A DNA stretch of 64,000 nt from an uncultured Mucilaginibacter sp. (GTDB taxonomy: Bacteria; Bacteroidota; Bacteroidia; Sphingobacteriales; Sphingobacteriaceae), in assembly GCA_903891475.1 (NCBI GenBank), contig CAITEP010000010.1, forward strand, positions 1 through 64,000, in the 5' to 3' direction. This document shows, piece by piece, positions 46,580 to 54,594 of the stretch (position 1 is the stretch's first letter; each line of letters begins with the position of its first letter). The notes beneath the pieces are model-generated. The model was not told where the DNA came from. It saw nothing but the letters and a program-made list of their open reading frames with translations, and did no database searches. Position numbers and translations under genes: made by a program.

Positions 46580-47082
46580 AGATTGTTTGGCTGTTTTTTC
46601 TGCTTTTCATATCTCCCAAACCAATGCAAAATTCCGGTTTAACTGAAATAAGAACATTATACGCGCAGGCTCCAAACAATAGGATGGCTGCCGAAAAACT
46701 ATCGGCTCTTTGTTCAAGTATTGATACATTGGCTGCACCTGTTTTGGTTTGTTATAAAGGTGCTTCATGTATGATAGATGCTAAATATATGTTAAACCCA
46801 TTAAATAAATTATCAAAATTTAATGATGGAAAAGCATTGATCGAAAAAGCTTTTAAACGCGAGCCGGGTAATTTAGAAATTAGGTTTATTAGGTTTTCTA
46901 TTCAAACCAATATACCTCAATTTTTAGGTTATCATGATGATATAGAGGAAGATAAAAAAAACCTCATCAAAAATATAAGCATGGTTGCCGATACCACACT
47001 TAAAACAAATATTAATAATTGCTTGTCGAAATCGAAATATTGCACAATAGACGAACTTAAAAAATTAAAGGATAGTGACTGA
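46576..47082 (+). CDS. Unknown protein embedded in the carotenoid operon
   Basis: A 168-aa protein overlapping crtB by 4 nt at its start and idi by 8 nt at its end, so it is an integral part of the operon. The N-terminus KIVWLFFLLFISP is a signal peptide or membrane anchor. The rest is helical; the ALIEKAFKREPGNLEIRFIRF segment looks like one TPR-type helix pair, and two cysteines (in CYKGASC) may pair. I recognise no characterised family. Its conserved position suggests an accessory role in pigment biosynthesis or export. Confidence 0.75.
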   Translation: MKIVWLFFLLFISPKPMQNSGLTEIRTLYAQAPNNRMAAEKLSALCSSIDTLAAPVLVCYKGASCMIDAKYMLNPLNKLSKFNDGKALIEKAFKREPGNLEIRFIRFSIQTNIPQFLGYHDDIEEDKKNLIKNISMVADTTLKTNINNCLSKSKYCTIDELKKLKDSD

Positions 47083-47602
47083 AAGCGTAATAATGGTTGA
47101 TGCCAATGATAATGAGCTAGGGGAAATGCAAAAAATGGAAGCCCATTTTAAAGGGGTGTTGCATCGTGCATTTTCAGTTTTTATTTTTAATACCAATGGT
47201 GAGCTTTTATTGCAACAGCGTGCAATAAATAAGTATCACTCAGGCGGAAAGTGGACGAATACCTGCTGTAGCCATCCTCGTAGGGGAGAACTTACCCAAG
47301 ATGCGGCAATTAGAAGATTAGAGGAAGAAATGGGAATGAGCTGCCAATTAAATTATGGGTTTAACTTTACTTATCATGTTGAAATAATGGAAGGTTTGTA
47401 CGAGCATGAGTTGGATCATGTTTATTTTGGCACAACAGATGTTGAACCGATACCTAATGCTGATGAAGTATTAAATTACCGCTACATTACCATGGAGGAT
47501 TTAGAAAATGATTTAGTAATAAACCCCGATAAGTATACCGTATGGCTCAAAATTTGTTTTGATTTAGTTAAAGACTCTTATAAAAATATACTTACACTAT
47601 GA
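47075..47602 (+). CDS. idi: Isopentenyl-diphosphate delta-isomerase (type I)
   Basis: A 175-aa Nudix-fold enzyme interconverting IPP and DMAPP. The catalytic cysteine is in TCCSHP and the RRGE/EEEMG segment is the Nudix-like box with metal-binding Glu. The N-terminal VIMVDANDNELG aligns with other idi proteins from the GTG at 47075, favouring GTG over the ATG at 47093. It overlaps the unknown gene upstream by 8 nt and crtZ by 4 nt. Confidence 0.93.
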   Translation: MTESVIMVDANDNELGEMQKMEAHFKGVLHRAFSVFIFNTNGELLLQQRAINKYHSGGKWTNTCCSHPRRGELTQDAAIRRLEEEMGMSCQLNYGFNFTYHVEIMEGLYEHELDHVYFGTTDVEPIPNADEVLNYRYITMEDLENDLVINPDKYTVWLKICFDLVKDSYKNILTL

Positions 47603-48072
47603 ATCCTATATTAATTAACACGCTTACCGTATTGATTACTTTTATTGGCATGGAAGGTGTTGCCTGGTTGGCACATAAATATTTAATGCATGGTTTTTTA
47701 TGGTTTCTGCACGAGGACCATCACCATAAGGAACATTTTGGCTTTTTTGAGCGAAATGATTTTTTCTTCCTCATATTCGCTATACCAGGGATAGCTGGAT
47801 TGATGGCAGGTATCTATTTTGGCGTAACTGTTGCCCTGTATATCGGTATTGGCATAACCTTGTATGGATTTACCTATTTTTGGGTACACGAAATTTTTAT
47901 ACACCAGCGCTTCAAGCTTTTTCGGAATACTGAGTCGGCTTATTTTAGGGCAATCAGAAGAGCCCACAAAATTCATCATAAACACCTAGGCAAAGAGAAT
48001 GGAGAGTGTTTTGGTATGTTATGGGTACCTTTCAAATATTTTGCAGAAGCTAAAAAAGCTAAACAGGTATGA
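47599..48072 (+). CDS. crtZ: Beta-carotene hydroxylase
   Basis: A 157-aa membrane di-iron hydroxylase. All histidine boxes are visible: HKYLMH, HEDHHHKEH, HEIFIHQRF and RRAHKIHHKH. It adds hydroxyl groups to the beta-ionone rings, giving cryptoxanthin and zeaxanthin. Start and stop overlap idi and the cyclase gene (ATGA each). Confidence 0.93.
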   Translation: MNPILINTLTVLITFIGMEGVAWLAHKYLMHGFLWFLHEDHHHKEHFGFFERNDFFFLIFAIPGIAGLMAGIYFGVTVALYIGIGITLYGFTYFWVHEIFIHQRFKLFRNTESAYFRAIRRAHKIHHKHLGKENGECFGMLWVPFKYFAEAKKAKQV

Positions 48073-48788
48073 AATCGGCTTATTTTTTGGTTGATATTTT
48101 CACCATTCTTGTTCCTTTTTTGTTTTCATTCCATCCAAAATTGCTGTTCTATAAAACCTGGAAGGCTTTCTTTCCAGCGGTATTTATAACCGGGCTAATT
48201 TTTATAGTTTGGGATATCTATTTTACCAAATTAGGGGTGTGGGGTTTTAATCCAACCTATGTTTTTGGTATTTATATTACCAATTTACCTGTTGAGGAAT
48301 TTTTATTTTTCTTCTGCATTCCTTATTCCTGTGTTTTTACCTACTATTGTTTGGCTCTTTTTATTAAAATATCGCCTTCATTAAAATGGGAAACAACGAT
48401 AACCTATAGCCTCATTATCATAAGCTTGGTATTGGCGGGTTATTATTATAACCAAAAGTATACCTTATCAACCTTTGTTTTGATGGCCATGTTATTGCCA
48501 TTTGCAAAGCGCTTTTTAAAAGTTTCTTGGCTCGGAAAGTTTTATCTTATATATCCTATATTAGTAATTCCTTTATTGATTGTTGATGGGGTATTAACAG
48601 GTACCGGATTGGATAAGCCAATAGTTTGGTACAATCCTGCAGAGTTTATTGGCATAAGGATAATGACAGTTCCTGTGGAAGATATTTTTTATGGAATGGA
48701 CTTGATATTTATCAACCTCCTAATTTATCAATACCTAATCAATAAAAAGCAAATTACCCTCAATAATAAGCCTGTTAATGCCTTTTAA
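48069..48788 (+). CDS. crtYcd: Lycopene cyclase, fused CrtYc/CrtYd type
   Basis: A 239-aa integral membrane protein with about seven helices. It contains two repeats with the key acidic motif: LPVEEFLFF (about residue 77) and VPVEDIFYG (about 206). These correspond to the c and d subunits of the heterodimeric lycopene cyclase joined in one chain. It cyclises lycopene to beta-carotene. It is the last gene of the operon and overlaps the converging mutY end by 4 nt. Confidence 0.92.
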   Translation: MKSAYFLVDIFTILVPFLFSFHPKLLFYKTWKAFFPAVFITGLIFIVWDIYFTKLGVWGFNPTYVFGIYITNLPVEEFLFFFCIPYSCVFTYYCLALFIKISPSLKWETTITYSLIIISLVLAGYYYNQKYTLSTFVLMAMLLPFAKRFLKVSWLGKFYLIYPILVIPLLIVDGVLTGTGLDKPIVWYNPAEFIGIRIMTVPVEDIFYGMDLIFINLLIYQYLINKKQITLNNKPVNAF

Positions 48789-49831
48789 AAGGCTAAGATT
48801 TGCCTCAGCAATAAATCCACAATTTTGGGCAAAGCCAATTCCTGAAGGTTACTGATAGGTACAAAAAACCAATCTTTTTTCATTACTATTGGAATTGATT
48901 TTAGCTGAATAATTTTAACAAATAGGCGTTGGTGGGTCAAAATATGTTTTTGCATAGTGCCAGTTTTTCCTATTTTTATATGCTCACCAAAATACTGTTT
49001 AAATTCTGGTAGAATTAATAATTCATCCGCCCATAATTCATTAGGGCTCTCAATTAATGGCAGGTCGAACATATTGGCCCAGATATCTCTATCGCTCCTT
49101 TTATTCATCAAAATACGGTCGTTCTCAATAATCAGAAAATAGGTAAAAAAGCGCTCCTTAATTTTTAGCTTTTTTAATTTTACGGGTAATGAGGTAATGG
49201 TATTGTTTTTTAAGGCTTGGCAGCTTAAACCGATTGGGCAAGTTGCACATAAAGGTTTTTGTGCCTTACAATGCAAAGCACCAAATTCCATCATCGCCTG
49301 GTTATGCAAGCCTGAATGCTGTTGATTTAAAACATCGTTGGCAAGGTTCTGAAATAGCTTTTTCCCCTTCGTGCTATTTATGGGTTCATCAATGCCATAA
49401 AAACGCGCTAAAACCCTGTAAACGTTCCCATCAACAACAGCCTTCGCCTCATTTGCCGCAAACGATGATATGGCAGCTGCCGTATATTCTCCAATTCCTT
49501 TCAGTTTAATAAGCTCATCATAATGAACAGGGAAGGCACCACCGTAATGTTCCATTACCTCTTTGGCCGTTTTAAGCATGTTCCTTCCTCTGGAATAATA
49601 ACCTAGGCCTTGCCATAATTTTAGGATATCATCTTCAGTAGCATTTGCAAAATCAGTGACTGTTGGGTAGTTATCTAAAAATTTATTAAAGTAGGGTAAG
49701 CCCTGTTCAACCCGCGTTTGTTGTAAAATAATTTCAGAAAGCCAAATGATGTACGGGTTATCAGTATCGCGCCAAGGCAATTTGCGCTTATTTTTTAAAT
49801 ACCAATTTATCAATTCATTGCTTAAATCCAT
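48785..49831 (-). CDS. mutY: A/G-specific adenine DNA glycosylase
   Basis: A 348-aa repair enzyme removing adenine opposite 8-oxoguanine. The HhH-GPD core has LPWRDTDNPYIIWLSEIILQ; the helix-hairpin-helix is LKGIGEYTAAAI, with catalytic Asp in AVVDGNVYRVL. The iron-sulfur ligands form C-x6-C-x2-C-x5-C (HCKAQKPLCATCPIGLSC). A C-terminal Nudix-like domain (about 230-345) recognises 8-oxoG. It is divergent from the HU-like gene. Confidence 0.95.
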   Translation of the reverse strand: MDLSNELINWYLKNKRKLPWRDTDNPYIIWLSEIILQQTRVEQGLPYFNKFLDNYPTVTDFANATEDDILKLWQGLGYYSRGRNMLKTAKEVMEHYGGAFPVHYDELIKLKGIGEYTAAAISSFAANEAKAVVDGNVYRVLARFYGIDEPINSTKGKKLFQNLANDVLNQQHSGLHNQAMMEFGALHCKAQKPLCATCPIGLSCQALKNNTITSLPVKLKKLKIKERFFTYFLIIENDRILMNKRSDRDIWANMFDLPLIESPNELWADELLILPEFKQYFGEHIKIGKTGTMQKHILTHQRLFVKIIQLKSIPIVMKKDWFFVPISNLQELALPKIVDLLLRQILAF

Positions 49832-49924
49832 TTGTCCAAAAATAATAATACAAAGCCACTTTTATGACCATTTTGAACTATTTGCCTCAAATTTCAACAG
49901 CGTATAAAAAAATATATACAATTA

Positions 49925-49956
49925 TTTCAATCTTAACGAATAAAGCAATACTTTTG
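49925..49956 (+). promoter_or_regulatory. Promoter of the HU-like/TPR operon
   Basis: TTTC (49925-49928), a 20-bp spacer and TACTTTTG (49949-49956, full TAnnTTTG match), 50 bp before the HU-like start codon. Confidence 0.65.
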
Positions 49957-50005
49957 CAACCCCAAAACAGTTAAGTAATTATAAAAAAATAAAAGAATAT
50001 TAGAT

Positions 50006-50299
50006 ATGACTAAGGCAGAAATTATAACTGAAATCTCAACCAAAACAGGAATTGAGAAAGTGGACGTGCAAGAAACTGTTGAGGCTTTTTTTAAGGTAGT
50101 TAAAAACTCAATGGTAAGTGGGGAAAATGTTTATGTTAGAGGTTTTGGAAGTTTCGTAGTAAAAAAGAGGGCAATGAAAACTGCTCGTAATATATCAAAG
50201 AATACGGCAATCATCATTCCTGAACATTTTGTTCCAAGTTTTAAACCAGCAAAAACTTTTGTTGAGAAGGTACGTTCAGGTAATAAAATAAGCAAATAA
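50006..50299 (+). CDS. HU/IHF family DNA-binding protein
   Basis: A 97-aa nucleoid protein with the full HU/IHF pattern: helical N-terminal MTKAEIITEIS, the GFGSF turn (VRGFGSFVVKKR) and a DNA-intercalating arm with Pro residues in IIIPEHFVPSFKPAK. It bends DNA. The TPR gene begins 5 bp downstream, so they form an operon. Confidence 0.93.
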   Translation: MTKAEIITEISTKTGIEKVDVQETVEAFFKVVKNSMVSGENVYVRGFGSFVVKKRAMKTARNISKNTAIIIPEHFVPSFKPAKTFVEKVRSGNKISK

Positions 50300-50304
50300 T
50301 TATT

Positions 50305-51183
50305 ATGCGAAAAAAACAAATAGCGGTAGTAGTAGCAGTATTGGCTATTATGGGCTATTTGTTTTTTTTGCCGGTTAAAGGATTAAAAAAACCAAAAACT
50401 GGTGATGGGCATACAAATGCTCCAATGGCTAAGGCCAAAAAAGTAACCAACATAACAGTCGAGATGGTTTCGGCAGCTGCCAAGGTGGCGATTGGAGGTT
50501 CATTGGCATCCCAAATTACCGATTTAGAGAAACAGCTAAAGGCCATTAATGATGAAAGCGCGAAGCTTGCCCTGCAAAAGCTGTTAGCTAAAAAATGGGA
50601 TGATGTAAATCAACCAGCTTCGGCGGCATTTTATTATTTAGAGATAGCTAAAAAAGAAAATAGTTTTAACAATTGGGTGGAAGCAGGAAGGCGATTTAAT
50701 GAAGCCTTTAAATTTACCCAAGATACGGTGGTTCAGCCGTTTTTTGTTGTAAACGCGCTTGCATCCTACAAAAATGCGGTTAAGCTTAATTCAAAAAGCT
50801 TAGATGCCAAGACAGGTTTAGGAATTGCCTTTGTAAATCAAACCAGTTTAGGCATGGCCGATGCTGATGGCGGTTCGCCTATGCAAGGTATCATGATGCT
50901 GCTTGATGTGGTTAAACAAGACCCGAACAACATTAACGCGAACCTAAGCTTAGGCATGTTTGCCATGAAAAGCGGACAGTATGACAAAGCGGTGCTAAGG
51001 TTTAAAACTATTATTGCCCAAAGGCCAAATGATGTGGAGCCATATTTTTACATGGCCGAAAGCTACAAGCAATTGGGCATGAAGAAAGAAGCATTGGCTG
51101 CTTATCAAAAATGTAAGGAGCTAAATCCTGATCCTGATTTCGGTCAGCAGATTAATAATTATATTAAAGAAGTAAATAAATAG
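50305..51183 (+). CDS. Membrane-anchored TPR protein
   Basis: A 292-aa protein with an N-terminal transmembrane anchor (about 5-24) and several tetratricopeptide repeats from about 95, such as INANLSLGMFAMKSGQYDKA and VEPYFYMAESYKQLGMKKEA. It is probably periplasmic-facing and serves as a protein-protein scaffold. The order HU-like, TPR, small basic protein, rng is one I recall from other Bacteroidota. It starts 5 bp after the HU-like gene. Confidence 0.85.
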   Translation: MRKKQIAVVVAVLAIMGYLFFLPVKGLKKPKTGDGHTNAPMAKAKKVTNITVEMVSAAAKVAIGGSLASQITDLEKQLKAINDESAKLALQKLLAKKWDDVNQPASAAFYYLEIAKKENSFNNWVEAGRRFNEAFKFTQDTVVQPFFVVNALASYKNAVKLNSKSLDAKTGLGIAFVNQTSLGMADADGGSPMQGIMMLLDVVKQDPNNINANLSLGMFAMKSGQYDKAVLRFKTIIAQRPNDVEPYFYMAESYKQLGMKKEALAAYQKCKELNPDPDFGQQINNYIKEVNK

Positions 51184-51205
51184 TAACATTTAAATAAACA
51201 ATATT

Positions 51206-51295
51206 ATGCCCAGCGGTAAAAAACGTAAAAGACACAAAATGGCTACCCATAAACGCAAAAAGCGTTTGAGAAAAAACAGGCACAAAAAGAAATAA
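51206..51295 (+). CDS. AURKAIP1/COX24-type small basic ribosome-associated protein
   Basis: A 29-aa peptide rich in Lys and Arg, beginning MPSGKKRKRHKMATHKRKKR. This is the bacterial counterpart of the mitochondrial mS38/COX24 motif and of mycobacterial bS22, likely a small-subunit protein near the decoding site. The start is an ATG 22 bp after the TPR stop. The terminator hairpin's left arm overlaps its last codons and stop. Confidence 0.82.
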   Translation: MPSGKKRKRHKMATHKRKKRLRKNRHKKK

Positions 51296-51322
51296 GCTGT
51301 TTTAAACAGTTTATTTCTTTTT
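51286..51322 (+). terminator. Terminator overlapping the COX24-like gene's stop codon
   Basis: Perfect 10-bp stem AAAGAAATAA (51286-51295, the coding end) with TTATTTCTTT (51311-51320), extended by an inner CTGT/ACAG stem, followed by T residues. The left arm includes the last codons. Confidence 0.72.
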
Positions 51323-51400
51323 GTTCAATAAAAACACAATTTGTTTTTTACCCAGTATTCACATGTGACAGTTAAGTCACTTTAAAATATGGAGTAGCAG

Positions 51401-52951
51401 TTGATAAAAGAATTAATTATCGATTCATCCCCAAGCGGGACTACTATTGCATTATTACAGGATAAACAACTTGTAGAGCTACATAAAGAGCAAACCAGCA
51501 ATAATTATACTGTTGGCGACATTTACCTTGGGCGGATAAAAAAAATCATGCCGGGGCTTAATGCGGCTTTTATTGATGTAGGTTACGAGAAAGATGCCTT
51601 TTTGCATTATCTTGATCTTGGTCCGCAGGTGCAAAGCCTTATAAAGCTGACCAAGCAGGTGCGTAGTGGGGGTTATCAGTCAAAGCTTTTAGATAATTTT
51701 AAGTTGGATGAAGATATTAATAAGGGTGGTAAAATATCCGAAATATTATCAAAAAATCAGCTTTTGCCTGTACAAATAGCGAAGGAACCTATTTCAACAA
51801 AGGGCCCACGCTTAAGTTCAGATTTATCAATTGCCGGCCGATACGTAGTTTTAGTACCATTTTCGGAAGTTACCTCTATCTCTAAAAAGATAAAAAGTAA
51901 CACCGAGCGTAACCGTTTGCGCAAAATTGTTGAAAGTATTAAGCCTGCTCACTTTGGTGTTATCATCCGTACTGTATCAGAGGGTAAGGGTGTAGAGGAA
52001 TTGCAGAAAGATTTGCTCGATTTGATTGCCAAATGGGAATCATTTATACACCGGTTGCCTAATGCGGAGCCTGCTAAAAAAGTATTAGGCGAAATTGACC
52101 GTACTTCAACATTACTTAGGGATATACTCAATCCCGATTTTCAAAATATTTATGTGAATAACAATACCATGTTTGAGGAAGTTCGTTCCTACGTACATGA
52201 TATTTCGCCCGAATTGGAAAGTATTGTTAAGTTCCATAAAAATAGCATGCCCATATTTGAACAATTTGGGATTGATAAGCAAATAAAATCGGCCTTTGGC
52301 AAAACTGTTAACCTTGCCGGTGGTGCTTATTTGGTAATTGAACATACCGAAGCTTTGCATGTTATTGATGTAAACAGTGGCAACCGCACAGCCAATAAAG
52401 AAAATCAAGAAGAAAACGCTTTTTTGGTAAATAAAGAAGCTGCGAAAGAAATTGCCCGTCAGCTTAGGTTGCGTGATATGGGTGGAATAGTGGTGGTTGA
52501 CTTTATCGACATGCACAAGCCTACCAACCGTAAAGACCTTTTTGATTATTTACGTACTGAAATGACGCACGACCGTGCCAAGCATACCATTTTGCCACCA
52601 AGCAAATTTGGCTTGGTACAAATTACACGTCAAAGGGTGCGCCCCGAGATGAATATTGTTACTACCGAGGTTTGTCCGGCTTGTAACGGCACCGGTACTA
52701 TCAGACCAACTATTTTATTGACCGACGATATTGAAAACAACTTCAATTATATCTTGGTCGAACAAAATGAAAAAAACATCACCCTTGCCGTCCATCCTTA
52801 TATTGAAGCTTATTTAAAACAAGGCTTAGTGAGCAAACAGGTAAAATGGTTCTTAAAATACCACCAATGGATAAAGGTAAAAAGCAACCCGGCTTATCAA
52901 ATTACCGAGTTCCATTTCTTCTCGAACAAAGACGAAGAAATTAAATTGTAA
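51401..52951 (+). CDS. rng: Ribonuclease G/E family
   Basis: A 516-aa endoribonuclease cutting single-stranded RNA in rRNA and mRNA processing. The N-terminal S1-like domain begins about residue 35 (GDIYLGRIKKIMPGLNAAFIDV). The catalytic DNase I-like core has HVIDVNSGNRT and VVVDFIDM with the Mg-binding Asp residues; the zinc-link CPACNGTG follows. No in-frame ATG lies near the conserved start, so TTG at 51401 is used. It lacks the long C-terminal scaffold of E. coli RNase E. Confidence 0.95.
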   Translation: MIKELIIDSSPSGTTIALLQDKQLVELHKEQTSNNYTVGDIYLGRIKKIMPGLNAAFIDVGYEKDAFLHYLDLGPQVQSLIKLTKQVRSGGYQSKLLDNFKLDEDINKGGKISEILSKNQLLPVQIAKEPISTKGPRLSSDLSIAGRYVVLVPFSEVTSISKKIKSNTERNRLRKIVESIKPAHFGVIIRTVSEGKGVEELQKDLLDLIAKWESFIHRLPNAEPAKKVLGEIDRTSTLLRDILNPDFQNIYVNNNTMFEEVRSYVHDISPELESIVKFHKNSMPIFEQFGIDKQIKSAFGKTVNLAGGAYLVIEHTEALHVIDVNSGNRTANKENQEENAFLVNKEAAKEIARQLRLRDMGGIVVVDFIDMHKPTNRKDLFDYLRTEMTHDRAKHTILPPSKFGLVQITRQRVRPEMNIVTTEVCPACNGTGTIRPTILLTDDIENNFNYILVEQNEKNITLAVHPYIEAYLKQGLVSKQVKWFLKYHQWIKVKSNPAYQITEFHFFSNKDEEIKL

Positions 52952-53050
52952 TTTCCTCCAGCAACTAAAAGCTAATATTTTTAGCAAAATACCTCTTGTT
53001 TTGTTATAAATTTTGCACATTTGTATTGTTCATTTTTATTTCAGTTCAAT

Positions 53051-54517
53051 ATGGCCAAATCAAAGGTTGCTTATTTCTGTCAGAGTTGTGGTTTTGAGGC
53101 ACCTAAATGGTTAGGAAAATGCCCCTCCTGCGCCCAATGGAATACTTTTGTTGAAGAGGTAATAGAAAAGGACAATAAGGCGGTTCCAAACTGGAAAACC
53201 ACTTCCACTAGTTTACAACGAGCCAATAAACCCATTGAAGTTGCTGAAATTTCATTCAACGAAGATCAGCGTTTACTTACACCCGATAAAGAATTTAACA
53301 GGGTATTGGGTGGTGGCATTGTAGCAGGCTCATTGGTATTAATTGGTGGCGAACCTGGAATAGGCAAATCAACCTTGATGCTACAACTAGCCTTGAATAT
53401 GCCTAAGCTAAAAGTGCTTTATGTATCAGGCGAGGAAAGCGAGCGACAAATAAAAATGCGTGCCGAAAGGTTAACCGAGGTAACAGCAGCTACAAAAGAA
53501 AGCGGGATACAAAGTGTTGATTATAAAAATGAGACAGCCAGTGCCGGTACCAAAAAAGGCTGTTTTATATTAACAGAAACCTCCACCCAAAATATATTTA
53601 AACAAATAGAGGAGCTAGAGCCTGATATTGTAGTAGTCGATTCTATTCAAACTTTGCATTCAGCGCATATTGAATCAACACCTGGTAGTGTATCGCAGGT
53701 AAGGGAATGTACCGCGGAGCTGTTAAGATTCGCAAAAGAAAGTGGTACCCCAGTTTTTTTGATTGGGCACATTACCAAGGATGGCATGATTGCTGGCCCC
53801 AAAATATTGGAGCACATGGTTGATACGGTGTTGCAATTTGAAGGAGACCGACACCACGTGTACCGAATTTTGCGAACCATAAAAAACAGGTTTGGCTCCT
53901 CGTCCGAATTGGGTATTTACGAAATGTTGGGCGAGGGCTTGCGCGAAGTATCAAACCCATCCGAGATTTTGCTTTCGCAACGCGATGAACCTTTGAGCGG
54001 CATCACCATTTCAACCACATTGGAAGGGATGCGCCCCATGATGATTGAAACACAGGCACTTGTAAGCGATTCGCCTTACGGTACCCCCCAACGCAGTGCA
54101 ACGGGTTTTGATACCAAACGGATGAGCATGTTGTTGGCAGTACTGGAAAAACGTTGCGGCTTTAGGCTTGGCGCCAAGGATGTATTTTTGAACATAACCG
54201 GAGGCATCAGGGTAGAAGACCCGGCGATTGACCTAGGCTTGGCTGCGGCTATTATCTCCTCTCACCAAGACATCCCCATTCCATTTAAAACCTGCTTTGC
54301 CGGAGAAATTGGTCTATCTGGCGAAATCAGGGCGGTTAACCGTGTTGAACAACGCATTGCCGAAGCCCAAAAACTTGGCTTCGAGCAAATATTTATATCC
54401 AAATATAACTTGCCATCAAGCGCGCAGGATAAAAAGAAAATGGATTTAACTCGCTATAACATTGATATTAAAATAGTAAGCCGTATTGAGGAGGTGTTTG
54501 AATTGTTGTTTGGTTAA
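53051..54517 (+). CDS. radA: DNA repair protein RadA
   Basis: A 488-aa branch-migration ATPase. The N-terminal C4 zinc finger is CQSCGFEAPKWLGKCPSC; Walker A is GEPGIGKST and Walker B lies near VVVDSIQT. The RadA-specific KNRFG motif is KNRFGSSSELG, and a C-terminal Lon-like domain ends the protein. The ATG at 53051 (MAKSKVAYF) matches the family start; an upstream ATG at 53021 would add 10 residues. It converges on dnaA. Confidence 0.96.
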   Translation: MAKSKVAYFCQSCGFEAPKWLGKCPSCAQWNTFVEEVIEKDNKAVPNWKTTSTSLQRANKPIEVAEISFNEDQRLLTPDKEFNRVLGGGIVAGSLVLIGGEPGIGKSTLMLQLALNMPKLKVLYVSGEESERQIKMRAERLTEVTAATKESGIQSVDYKNETASAGTKKGCFILTETSTQNIFKQIEELEPDIVVVDSIQTLHSAHIESTPGSVSQVRECTAELLRFAKESGTPVFLIGHITKDGMIAGPKILEHMVDTVLQFEGDRHHVYRILRTIKNRFGSSSELGIYEMLGEGLREVSNPSEILLSQRDEPLSGITISTTLEGMRPMMIETQALVSDSPYGTPQRSATGFDTKRMSMLLAVLEKRCGFRLGAKDVFLNITGGIRVEDPAIDLGLAAAIISSHQDIPIPFKTCFAGEIGLSGEIRAVNRVEQRIAEAQKLGFEQIFISKYNLPSSAQDKKKMDLTRYNIDIKIVSRIEEVFELLFG

Positions 54518-54542
54518 TTTTATGGAATATATAGATCTGAAT

Positions 54543-54569
54543 AAAAAAGCCTCACAAAAATTGTAAGGC
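54543..54569 (-). terminator. Terminator of dnaA
   Basis: On the minus strand, stem GCCT(t)ACA / TGT(g)AGGC followed by a T run (complement of the A run at 54543-54548), 26 bp past the dnaA stop. Confidence 0.7.
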
Positions 54570-54594
54570 CATTCATTTATTTTAAAACTATTCC

